Assembly: GCA_024867545.1 (NCBI GenBank)
Contig: JANFNE010000018.1
Coordinates: 868,001-932,000, forward strand
Length of the DNA: 64,000 nucleotides
Direction: 5' to 3'
From: Phytopythium helicoides
Taxonomy: Eukaryota > Oomycota > Peronosporomycetes > Pythiales > Pythiaceae
Made by a program: the position numbers and the translations under genes
The notes under the pieces: model-generated
Told to the model about the DNA's origin: nothing
Database searches by the model: none
The model's input: only the letters and a program-made list of their open reading frames with translations
In this document: piece by piece, positions 1 to 9,978 of the stretch
Numbering within the stretch: position 1 is the stretch's first letter
Layout: every line of letters starts with the position of its first letter

Positions 1-949
1 TCCAAGCCAATACGTTCGATTCCCTCTCGAATATAATTTTCCGCTGGCGGAGGGGGGATCGCCCATCCTCTTTCGTGACGCACATCGAACAACCAATCAG
101 CGAGCAGGAATCATGAAAGGACGCGACGTGTCAAGGTGGTGTCAGAAAAGACGGCTTCAAAAAGATACAGTATCTACAGTACGAAAACGCTTGCCGTGTT
201 TGACCAAACGCGCCACATTGAACTTTGGGTCACACGAAGGAGCCAAAAAAGCACCGGAGACCCCGGTCATCTCTTTCTTCATGGCGATGGAGGTGGAGCA
301 GCTCGGAAAAGCTGTGCTGCACCTGCAACTGCGGCTGCTGCTGCTGCTGCTGCTTGGATTCAAGCGTTGCGCAACCAGCCGCCGACCCGCCATACATCCT
401 GCGTCTGACGAGTGGGTCCTTCCCTCCCATCCGCAAAGAACCGTTTTCGATGGACGTGTATCCAACATCCAACACGAGGTGAGGCACCTTGTGGCCGATC
501 ACACCCGGTCGGCTCATGACGACGCGAGCCAACGAACGCGAATCTCGAGGCTGCTGGCTCCGGACTCCGAGGCGCCGCCGTCGTTGCCACTCGCACGATT
601 TCAGGAGCACTCATGTGCTCCTCATTCCGCAGTCGCAGTCGCAGGGCGGCGCTCGGCGTCAAATGGGACTCGCCATGCGGTCGTTCAATCGCGGAGGAGG
701 GGTCCTGTCTCTGATGGCGCCAATCCAGCATGAGAAGTCAGCGCGCGGGTGTACACTTGCAATACGCGTTATAGTGGTCTCTGCTGCTGCTACTGCTGCT
801 GGATGATGGCATGCACTTGGTGCATGGTGTACGGTTCGTGTCGGTGCTACTGTGCGGTGTCGGAGGGAGGCGAGTGAGTAAGCGGAGCTTTCGCACTGCG
901 AGGCGTCGAGCCGGCGCGCAAGTGAAGGTTGAAGTGAAGCCGGGCGTCC
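1..949 (+). repeat. left arm of a large inverted repeat (fold-back element)
   Basis: This stretch matches the reverse complement of 1311-2252. I checked it at several anchor points: base 1 pairs with 2252, 113 with 2140, 511 with 1741, 611 with 1655, and 949 with 1311. The arms differ by scattered substitutions and short indels, for example 14 extra bases in this arm near 580-595. The arm holds a short CTG run near 331-354. Short ORFs in both arms exist only because the arms are copies; none has a recognisable domain. The true outer end lies left of the window. Confidence 0.93.
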
Positions 950-1310
950 TGATATGCCGGAAAAATGTGTGCGATCGAACGAAGTTTACCATTTATATGC
1001 ACACATTAAATTGAAATATCTCGGCGCTTCAGTCGCCGCTGTTGACTGAGCGCTCCGTCGTCCATGGTGAGCTCTCATTCAGCGTGACGAAAGCCAACAT
1101 GCCTCCCCGTCATTTGCAGACTCGTGTTGGCCCACATCTCAATTTCCGAGCTCCCCCGGTATCTGACTCAGCCCTTCTGGTGGATCCATATCTTCTCCAC
1201 ACCACCACCACAGGCATCCTCGTCAGAACCACCCACATCTACTTTGATACCCCCGACAGCGCCAACCACAAGGCAACAACCATCTGTCCCTGGTCATCGT
1301 CAATGTGTCC
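950..1310. other. spacer (loop) of the inverted repeat
   Basis: This 361-bp single-copy sequence lies between the two arms. It has a short AT-rich stretch near 975-1020 and a pyrimidine-rich, CCACC-containing stretch near 1195-1250. I see no coding region with a recognisable domain, no transposase motif and no RNA gene. Confidence 0.75.
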
Positions 1311-2252
1311 GGACGCCCGGCTTCACTTCAACCTTCACTTGCGCGCCGGCTCGACGCCTCGCAGCGCGAACGCCCCGCTTACTCACTCGCCTCTCTCCGA
1401 CAGCGCACAGTAGCACCGACACGAACCGTACACCGTGCATCTAGTGCATGCCATCATCCAGCTGCAGTAGCAGCAGCAGCGACCACTATAACGCGTATTG
1501 CAAGTGTATACGCGCGCTGACTTCTCATGCTGGCTTTGGCGGGTCCTGCCATCAGAGACAGGACCCCTCCTCCGCGATTGAACGACCGCCTGGCGAGTCC
1601 CATTTGACGCCGAGCGCTGCCCTGCGACTGCGACTGCGGAACGAGGAGCACATGAGTGCTCCTGAAATCGCGGGCGGCGCCTCGGAGTCCAGCGCCAGCA
1701 GCCTCGAGATTCGCGTTCGTTGGCTCGCGTCCTCATGAGCCGACCGGGCGTGACCGGCCACAAGGTGCCTCACCTCGTGTTGGATGTTGGATACACGTCC
1801 ATCGAAAACGGTTCTTTGCGGATGGGAGGGAAGGACCCACTCGTCAGACGCAGGATGTATGGCGGGTCGGCGGCTGGTTGCGCAACGCTTGAATCCCAAG
1901 CAGCAGCAACAGCAGCAGCCGCAGTTGCAGGTGCAGCACAGCTTTTCCGAGCTGCTCCACCTCCATCGCCATGAAGAAAGAGATGACCGGGGTCTCCGGT
2001 GCTTTTTTGGCTCCTTCGTGTGACCCAAAGTTCAATGTGGCGCGTTTGGTCAAACACGGCAAGCGTTTTCGTACTGTAGATACTGTATCTTTTTGAAGCC
2101 GTCTTTTCTGACACCACCTTGACACGTCGCGTCCTTTCATGATTCCTGCTCGCTGATTGGTTGTTCGATGTGCGTCACGAAAGAGGATGGGCGATCCCCC
2201 CTCCGCCAGCGGAAAATTATATTCGAGAGGGAATCGAACGTATTGGCTTGGA
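1311..2252 (-). repeat. right arm of the large inverted repeat
   Basis: Reverse-complement partner of 1-949. It carries the matching interrupted CAG run near 1900-1922. Because the left arm is cut at base 1, homology may continue past 2252 and cannot be tested here. No target-site duplication can be identified. Confidence 0.92.
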
Positions 2253-2973
2253 AGGGGAAGAATCGTCCCGAGCCAAGCAAAAAGCCTCTTGTTGTTAGTC
2301 GCTGATCCAACGCAGCTCCTCCCGCCACGCACGCCGTGCCGTATCTGCGTTTGAGCATTCGTTCCCCCCATCTATCCATACAGGCTCGACTCGTACCTAC
2401 GTACGTATGGAGTGAAGGATCATTTAACGCGAGGAGGAGCGCTGCAGTGCCGAAGCCACCCCTGCTGCGATTAACGCCTGCTGCGGAATAATCTCCCCAT
2501 CCCTCGCATTTCAGATATTTTTGACTTGAGATGTGTATACCAACCTTTCTTCCCTTTCTGGCCTGAAAATCGCGCCGCCGCTGAAAAGATCAGCAAAAAC
2601 CCTGCAAGGACGTTGCTATCAGTGCACGCGGACCAAGCACCGCCACATATGGAGCAAGACCCACCACCTGCTCTATCTTTCCTTCTCGCACGGAGCCTCT
2701 GCCTGGTTTGCCTGGTTCCTTGGCTGCCTTCGACTGATTGTCCATTGGCGACACTCCATCCCAGTCCCAGCGGCGACTTTCTCGGCGTCGCTCACTTTTT
2801 CATTCGCTCGGCGGCCGCCACTCTACTAGGCATCGAAGGATTGGATTGTGGGATTCCAGGATGGTCCCGCGATCGCTCGTTGCACGGCTCGCACAAAATT
2901 TGATAGTAGATTTCCGTGGAGAAGAGCAAATTGCTATAGGAGAAAGTTAGTCAATGAGCCATGTTGAAGACTC
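2253..2973. other. intergenic, no supported gene
   Basis: An open frame at 2526-2903 (125 codons) has no recognisable domain and unusual composition, and I do not accept it as a gene. No tRNA-like or repeat structure was seen. Confidence 0.5.
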
Positions 2974-3462
2974 GCCTTGATCTTGATTTGAAAGGCGTCT
3001 GTCGAAGCTGACGTGACGAGGGAGTCTTGGTTGCAAGTTGGTCCTACCTCATCTTCCAATGAAGTCGATTCTCGAATGCTATCGTCTTCGATGCAATTGT
3101 CCGAGGTTGAGATCTTCACATATATCTGATTGACCGACGTGTGAGCACTACATTTATAAAGCACGACCTTCCGATCCTAAAGCTGCTGCTATCCTTGTGA
3201 GTTCAACTTTTCTTAACGCAAAGACAACAAAAAGCAAAACATACATCCGAATCACTTCACTGACCAAGTTTCGTAGTCGCACACTCTCTCTCACTAGACA
3301 CAACTATTTTGTTTATGAATACTGCACGAAGCTGCTCAAGCCTACAAGACCAAAAGACTTGAATCGACTACTCCGATTACCACAGTAGCTTCTCGGTGCT
3401 TTTCTCGCGTGAAACATACATACAGCCTCACAGCAAAAGCTACCCATCGCATCCATCTTTGC
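2974..3462. repeat. duplicated 3' flank of GH1 copy 1, with a 238-bp extra segment
   Basis: The sequence from 2974 to about 3132 and from 3371 to 3462 matches 7186-7435 downstream of GH1 copy 2, so the tandem duplication included the 3' flank. Bases 3133-3370 are present only here: copy 2 passes directly from the equivalent of 3132 to that of 3371. I see no clear target-site duplication, so insertion here and deletion in copy 2 are both possible. Confidence 0.75.
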
Positions 3463-5195
3463 CTACGTTCGCGAGATGGCAAGACGCTCATAACCCGCAC
3501 GACGCTTGCGCTGATCCACAAACACCGCAACAGCGACAACAACCAACACGACCACAACACCCCCCATGATGCCGATCGTGAGACTCGAGCTCTTGTCCGC
3601 AACGCTACCCGTGCTCGCGAGATCGCTCCAACCGTCAAGGCATCTAGTCGTCGCCACCTTCTGGAACCACTTCGCCGAGGGACGAGGAATGCGTGCGAGG
3701 TCCGTCGGCTTTGGCTCGTAGAAGTCCGGTGATCCCGTCTGTGACGTGAAGTTCACATAGAACAAGCCGAAGCGAGGACCGAATGACCCCCATTCGTAGT
3801 TATCGAGTAGAGACCACGCGGTGTAGCCGATGACGGGGATTTTCTCCTCCACGATGGCCTTGTAGACCTGCTCGACGAAGAGCTGGAAGAAGTGGAGTTG
3901 GTCCATATCCTCGATCTCGTCATGACCACACCAGCCGTTCTCGGTGAGGAGGATGTCGACGGTCGGGTCATGGCGCATGCACCCACTTGATGTACGCGAG
4001 ATACCCTGGTGGATAAGCCGTATATTTCTTGCAGTACTTGTTTCCATACTTGTCGGGCGTGCCTTGCATTGAGCCTGGCACCAATTGTGTCTGATCAACA
4101 CCCTTGTCAGTCGGCCACCCAGGCAATAGGGTCGAACAAGGTACCTGTCGAATTTGGAGAGTCGCAGTCTGTTACCACGTTTGAGCGGTAGTGATTGAGC
4201 ATGAAGAGGTCATACGAGCCCTTCAGCAACGCAGATTCTTGGGGTGAGAATGAAGGAAGACGAGCACCCGCACGCTCACGCATGATGGCAGGGTAATCAC
4301 CACTGACAATTGGCTGGAGGAACCAGCCCATGTCAAACTGCATCGTACGCTCCGCTGCTTCGACGTCCTTCGGATTGGAGGCATCGAGCGGGTAGTAATA
4401 CTGGGATACGAGCACAATGCCGATGCGGGCCTTGTCGTCTACGATGCCTGTTGCCTTAAGTTGACGAAAGCGCTGCACCGACTTGGCATGTGACAACAAC
4501 AGGTTTGTCGATGCAACGTACGCTTGAGTATCGGAGCCAGAGTAGCCAGGAGCGTGGGAGCCCAATGAGTAACCTTCGCCGATAGACGCGAGTGGCTCGT
4601 TGAACGTCGTCCACAACTCAACCTTCTGACCAAACTCGCGGTAGATCAAATCCGAGTACTCGACAAAGTGATCCTGGATCTCCGCATTCAGCCAACCAGG
4701 AGGATCCAGCTGGGTCTGCAACTCCGATGGAAGGTCCCAGTGGTAGAGCGTCAGAATCGGAACAATCCCGTTCGCCTTGAGCTCGTCCACCAACGAATGA
4801 TAGAATGCAACACCCTCCGGGTTCACCTTCATGCGACGCGTCACAGGGTCCCAGTTCATGACTCGCGACCACGAAATCGAGAAACGGAACGACTGCAGAC
4901 CCGTCTCCTTGATGAGCTGGATGTCGCTCTTGTATCGGTGGTAGAAGTCGTCGGCCACGTTGGCACACATGTAGCCTTCCTTCTCGCGGCAGAAGTCGTC
5001 CCATATGCTGGGCGTGCGTCCGCCTTCCTTGACAGCTCCCTCGACCTGGTAAGCAGCCGTGGCCGAGCCGAACATGAAATCATCGGGGAAGCATCGCGGT
5101 TCGGCGGCTTGGACGGTGGTGGGAGTGGTGGTGAGCAGTGTGGTGGTGGCGACCGTGGCGAGTGCGAGTGCGGCGACACAGTTGAGGATCTTCAT
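3463..5195 (-). pseudogene. GH1 beta-glucosidase, tandem copy 1, frameshifted
   Basis: The reading starts at the ATG at 5195 (MKILNC...), which opens a signal peptide ending near ...VQAAEPRC. It follows the intact copy at 7436-9184 closely, including the TFNEP acid/base motif, up to about 4146. There one extra base relative to copy 2 shifts the frame. A second extra base near 3970 restores the frame used by the C-terminal half, which has the TENG nucleophile motif, a transmembrane segment and a basic tail. Between the two sites the protein is readable only in a third frame. It could be a young pseudogene or an intact gene with two consensus errors. In favour of a real gene, the rest of the frame shows no decay and the catalytic residues are present. 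Confidence 0.8.
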
Positions 5196-5425
5196 GGTTG
5201 GTTGGGGGGTTTGGAGTGCGCCAAGCAAATTGGGAACTGATGGCGACTGGGGCAGTCGCATCTGGGCGTAAATGCACGGTAGCTCGCAATGTGTGGAGGC
5301 GCACTGCAACCGTGGATGCAGCAGAGACGAAGACTCGCTTATGTCGTGGCTCATCGACATAAGCATCGTGCAGCTCAAGACTGCTCACTCATTCATAGCC
5401 GGGGCCATCACATGGTCTCAACGTA
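5196..5425. promoter_or_regulatory. duplicated 5' flank of GH1 copy 1
   Basis: About 230 bp upstream of the start are nearly identical to 9185-9417 upstream of copy 2, then similarity stops abruptly. The shared block probably carries the proximal promoter of both genes. No TATA or initiator element is clear enough to name. Confidence 0.55.
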
Positions 5426-7185
5426 CTAGCACACCTAAACTTCAAGTACAGGCATGGCGAGTGGATGGTTTCTCAGCGTTTTGCTCATGATTCGCGGGTA
5501 ATCATTGAGTCATGAATCGTGACTCATGATCGACATGGGCTGGGCGCGGATGTGCGTAAAGGGATGGTGTTCCACTGTACAAACTTGTAGTTCAATGACG
5601 TTGCTCATGCTCGCGTGGCAAAATCTCAGAGCAGCAGCTTTCTTGCTCCCATCACTCACAATGCACTTGGGCATGGAGTTGCTTGATAATGAAGAGGATC
5701 CCAAACGATTTGAATAATGGTCTGAGTGACTTCACGGCAAATCGATCTAATTCGGCTTACCGTGAAGTGAAGTGCTAGCAACAAGAGATCCACGCGAGAT
5801 CCAACAGCATGATAAAGAACGTAGAATTGAGATCCATCTCCGGTCACATTTTGATGAAGAATTGATGAACAGGTGTCGTATTTTCGACCTCCTATTACTG
5901 CCGCAGGATTCTCCACCAACAGGCTGTCTTCGCTTGAGCATGATTACGATTTGCGCAAAATTGATAGACTGCATAGCATAAGCTTGGTGCCTCTGACGTT
6001 AAGGTTGGTTGCTCAGTTTTCTACACAGACTGCCTCCAAGTAGGTGGATTCTGAGATGCTGCCGCTTACGCCTCAGTTGTTGCAAAAATCAATTCCCTGA
6101 ATGCTGTGAACTCTATTGCATTTTCCAAGCAACTAAATTTAGTACAGCGCTAGATTACCTTACGGAGCTTCTGCAGGCAACAACTTTTGCAGTTCAATTG
6201 CGAGTTTGCTGGCTGTTCTCCAAGTTTTAACTTGCACGCCGCTGGCAATGACAGCTACGATTTCATCTTCTTGGCCTCAGCGTCTCCTTTTGTTTTGGAT
6301 GGCAGACCGTGAGCTGATTGGGATTATCAACGTCGCTGATGCCACTTTCACTCAATAAGTTATCGATACTCCGATCACAGCCTCCGACGATAAGCGATAA
6401 CTCAAGTCACCAATTATTTTACAGTATCGACATCGCTCAGGCTCGAGGCGTTGAGCAGGTTATTCATCAACTGGATAATTTATCGTTCATTTCTGTAAAG
6501 AAGATTAAACAACAGCATTCGCGCAGATCACAGCACGTTCTCTCAACCTGACGATGATGGCATCAGATATTCTTGACTCACTAGTCTTGTGGGTGGAGTC
6601 ATTGACGCAGTCAATTTCAGTCAGCGACTACAATCACGACCCAACAATTACAAAGTACTTGGTGCTACTTTAAAAGGGCGGGAGCAATGCTCTTGAAGCC
6701 CCAAACCTGAGCAATTGATTACTTCTTGAGGTTTGGCGTGACGACCAAACCTTACAGTGTCAGTAGTTTCAAAAGTACTTGGTTTTGGAATCGGGCAAAA
6801 TGTTCACACTGTTCTGTTGCACCTCTTAATTGCTGCGACTGTATGCTTAAGACAGATAGATCTATGCAGTTACAAAGCAGCTGGGTTTCTCCGGCGTCAA
6901 CAAAAGTTGCGGACTTGACACGACCAAGTTCGTGACCAAATAGAAGTGAATGTTTCATCGAATCCAATTAAACTCGATGCACCACTAACGATACCGCCAA
7001 TGGCTATTAGTCTGACGAAGTAGAGAGGTAATCATCTACGCCAAGTATACAGGTTGAGCTCGGGCAGCCGAGCACAATATCGTACCTAGGAGCTTCGCTG
7101 TGGGCTTCCATGAAGGCATTGCAACTGTGTGATACAAGCAAAAATCTCTTTCCTCGATGAGCCTTGTTGGAAATAAAGATTACCA
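5426..7185. other. long intergenic region between GH1 copies 1 and 2
   Basis: About 1.76 kb, more AT-rich than the flanking genes. Several short ORFs exist on both strands (for example around 5656-5919 and 6726-6935), but none has a recognisable domain, a convincing start or splice support. No transposon ends or RNA gene were recognised. The region has no counterpart between copies 2 and 3. Confidence 0.45.
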
Positions 7186-7435
7186 GCCTTGATCGTAATT
7201 TGAAAGGCGTCTGTCGAAGCTGAGGCGGCGAGGGAGTCTTGATCATAAGTTTACCCCACCTCGACTTATAATGACATCGATTTACGAATGCTATCGTCTT
7301 CCTTGCAATCGTCCGAGGTTGGAATCTTCACATATATCTGATTGCTCCGATTACCACCACATCTTCTCGGTGCTTTTATACCGTGAAAACACACACAGCC
7401 TCACAGCGAAAGCTACCTATCACACCCATCCTTGC
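7186..7435. repeat. duplicated 3' flank of GH1 copy 2
   Basis: Matches 2974-3132 plus 3371-3462 downstream of copy 1. Copy 3 shares only the last few tens of bases before its stop codon, from about 9956, so its duplication unit was shorter. Confidence 0.7.
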
Positions 7436-9184
7436 CTACGTTCGCGACATGGCGAGACGCTCGTAACCCGCACGACGCTTGCGCTGATTCGCAAACACCG
7501 CAACAGCGACGGTACCCACCACGACCACAACGCACCCCATGATGCTAATAGTGAGACTCGTGTTCAAGCTCGAGCTCGAGCTCTTGTCCGCAACGCTACC
7601 CGTGCTCGCGAGATCGCTCCAACCGTCAAGGCATCTAGTCGTCGCCACCTTCTGGAACCACTTCGCCGAGGGACGAGGAATGCGCGCGAGGTCCGTCGGC
7701 TTTGGCTCGTAGAAGTCCGGTGATCCCGTCTGTGACGTGAAGTTCACATAGAACAAGCCGAAGCGAGGACCGAATGACCCCCATTCGTAGTTATCGAGTA
7801 GAGACCACGCGGTGTAGCCGATGACGGGGATTTTCTCCTCCACGATGGCCTTGTAGACCTGCTCGACGAAGATCTGGAAGAAGTGGAGTTGATCCATATC
7901 CTCGATCTCGTCGTGACCGCACCAGCCGTTCTCGGTGAGGAGGATGTCAACGGTCGGGTCGTGCGCGTGCACCCATTTCATGAAATCGATGTAGCCTTGA
8001 GGATAGCCAGTATACCACTCGCAGTACGTGTCACCGAACTTGTCGGGCTTGCCTTGCATTGAGCCTGGAACCAATTGAGTAAGATCTACACCAATGTCAA
8101 CCTGATAGCCAGGCAATAGAGTCGAACACGGCACCGTCGAATTCGGAGAGGCACAATCCGTGACGGTATTCGAGCCGTAGTGATTTAGCATAAAGAGGTC
8201 ATACGAGCCCTTCAGCAACGCAGATTCCTCAGGTGAGAATGAAGGAAGACGAGCACCCGCACGTTCACGCATGACGGCAGGGTAATCACCACTGACAATC
8301 GGCTGGAGAAACCAGCCCATGTCGAACTCCATTGCGCGCTTCGAGGCGGCAACGTCCTTCGGATTGGTGGCATCGAGCGGGTAGTAATACTGGGATACGA
8401 GCACAATACCGATGCGAGCCTTGTTGTTGACGACATTTTTCGCCTTGAGCTCTCGGAAGCGCTGCACCGACTTGGCGTGCGCAACCAGCAAGTTCGTAGA
8501 GGCAACATACACCTCTGTGTCCGAACCCGAGTTGCCGGGAGCGTGCACACCTGTGGCGTAGCCAGCTCCAACAGACGTTTGCGGCTCGTTGAACGTCGTC
8601 CACAACTCAACCTTCTGACCAAACTCGTGGTAGATCAAATCCGAGTACTCGACAAAGTGATCCTGGATCTCCGCATTCAACCAACCAGGAGGATCCAGCT
8701 GCGTCTGCAACTCCGATGGAAGGTCCCAGTGGTAGAGCGTCAGAATCGGAACAATCCCGTTTGCCTTGAGCTCGTCTACCAACGAGTGGTAGAATGCAAC
8801 ACCCTCAGGGTTCACCTTCATGTGACGCGTCACAGGGTCCCAATTCATGACTCGCGACCACGAAATCGAGAAACGGAACGACTGCAGACCCGTCTCCTTC
8901 ACGAGCTGGATGTCGCTCTTGTATCGGTGGTAGAAGTCGTCGGCCACGTTGGCACACACGTAGCCTTCTTTCTCGCGACAGAAGTCGTCCCAGATGCTGG
9001 GCGTGCGTCCGCCTTCCTTGACAGCTCCCTCGACCTGGTAAGCAGCCGTGGCCGAGCCGAACATGAAATCATCAGGGAAGCATCGAGGTTCGGCGGCGTG
9101 GACGGTGGTGGAAGTGGTGGTGAGCAGCGTGGTGGTGGCGACCGTGGCGAGTGCGAGTGCGGCGACGCGGTTGAGTATCGTCAT
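7436..9184 (-). CDS. GH1 beta-glucosidase, membrane-anchored (intact tandem copy 2)
   Basis: A 582-residue glycoside hydrolase family 1 protein, expected to release terminal beta-linked glucose from oligosaccharides or glycosides by a retaining mechanism. An in-frame ATG exists at 9370, but I chose 9184 because it starts a clean signal peptide (hydrophobic residues 7-21, cleavage near VHAAEP). The GH1 barrel covers about residues 36-515. The acid/base glutamate is E200 in TFNEP and the nucleophile is E418 in LLTENG; the substrate-site motif YHWDLP is at 151-156. A Ser/Thr-rich linker (525-545), a transmembrane segment (about 544-565) and a short basic tail with YERL (574-577) make it a type I membrane protein with an extracellular catalytic domain. 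It is flanked by two broken paralogues. No introns. Confidence 0.95.
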   Translation of the reverse strand: MTILNRVAALALATVATTTLLTTTSTTVHAAEPRCFPDDFMFGSATAAYQVEGAVKEGGRTPSIWDDFCREKEGYVCANVADDFYHRYKSDIQLVKETGLQSFRFSISWSRVMNWDPVTRHMKVNPEGVAFYHSLVDELKANGIVPILTLYHWDLPSELQTQLDPPGWLNAEIQDHFVEYSDLIYHEFGQKVELWTTFNEPQTSVGAGYATGVHAPGNSGSDTEVYVASTNLLVAHAKSVQRFRELKAKNVVNNKARIGIVLVSQYYYPLDATNPKDVAASKRAMEFDMGWFLQPIVSGDYPAVMRERAGARLPSFSPEESALLKGSYDLFMLNHYGSNTVTDCASPNSTVPCSTLLPGYQVDIGVDLTQLVPGSMQGKPDKFGDTYCEWYTGYPQGYIDFMKWVHAHDPTVDILLTENGWCGHDEIEDMDQLHFFQIFVEQVYKAIVEEKIPVIGYTAWSLLDNYEWGSFGPRFGLFYVNFTSQTGSPDFYEPKPTDLARIPRPSAKWFQKVATTRCLDGWSDLASTGSVADKSSSSSLNTSLTISIMGCVVVVVGTVAVAVFANQRKRRAGYERLAMSRT

Positions 9185-9417
9185 GGTTGGTTGGTGGGTG
9201 GTTTGGAGTGTGCCAAGCAAATTGGGAACTGATGGCAACTGGGGCAGTTGCGTCTGGGCGTAAATGTATGGTAGCTCGCAATGTGTGGAGGCGCGCTGCA
9301 ACCGTGGATGCAGCAGAGACGAAGACTCGCTTATGTCGTGGCTCATCGACATAAGCATCGTGCAGCTCAAGACTGCTCACTCATTCATAGCCGGGGCCAT
9401 CACATGGCCTCAACATA
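9185..9417. promoter_or_regulatory. duplicated 5' flank of GH1 copy 2
   Basis: Near-identical to 5196-5425. The equivalent block upstream of copy 3 stops after about 50 bp, so copy 3 lacks most of this presumed promoter. Confidence 0.55.
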
Positions 9418-9955
9418 CTCTTGCAAGTGAAATCGCTTCATGCACGCATGCGACGCGTGGTTGCATCTACAAATCTGTGTTCACGGTCATCGTGCATCGC
9501 GTTCCATCAACACGGACAATGGGTCCTTCGAGCAATACTGGGGGATAGCTTGTTGGGCAGGTGCTTCCAGAAGGCATGATATCGCATGTGCTGCCTTGAG
9601 CGGAAGCTTCAAAGCGCAGTGGCTCTTTTGGAGGGATGATCAGGCACTACTACATCGTACACAAACTACTGCTGGAGTCCTCGTCAATAAACTCAGCAGG
9701 TACAATGGCTTCAGCAAGCTCGAGTCGGACGAGCCGCGTCTGAAGCTCCTGCTAAGCCTTGTAGATCCTCTTCGTTTCACTCACGATAGCACGCCTTGCT
9801 GTCATCTCACACTCAAGTCTGGTGTGGAGTTGACAACGAGCCAATATTCAAAGCCCTAAGGTTTTCATGTTCCAAAGTTTGTTCGTTCCATCAGAAAAAA
9901 TACTGACTTGCGTCGAACTAACAACAACCAAATCCTCAAAACCTCGAGGTGGAAG
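9418..9955. other. intergenic between GH1 copies 2 and 3
   Basis: A 139-codon plus-strand frame (9440-9859) has no recognisable domain and no homology to neighbours; I do not accept it. Nothing else is supported. Confidence 0.45.
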
Positions 9956-9978
9956 CAATCCATCACACCCATCCTTGC

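Noticed and set aside
113..733. 206-codon frame with a poly-Leu run in the left palindrome arm
   Set aside because: A partly matching frame appears on the minus strand only because the arms are copies; composition is driven by a CTG repeat and there is no domain or start context.
1844..2371. 175-codon minus frame in the right arm
   Set aside because: Mirror of the left-arm frame, running out of the repeat into unrelated sequence.
2526..2903. 125-codon plus-strand frame
   Set aside because: No domain, odd composition, overlaps other frames of similar length.
8477..9232. 251-codon plus-strand frame opposite GH1 copy 2
   Set aside because: Antisense shadow of the GH1 gene; the same frame recurs opposite copies 1 and 3 for that reason.
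9440..9859. 139-codon plus-strand frame between GH1 copies
   Set aside because: No recognisable motif, no splice support, and no counterpart beside the other copies.
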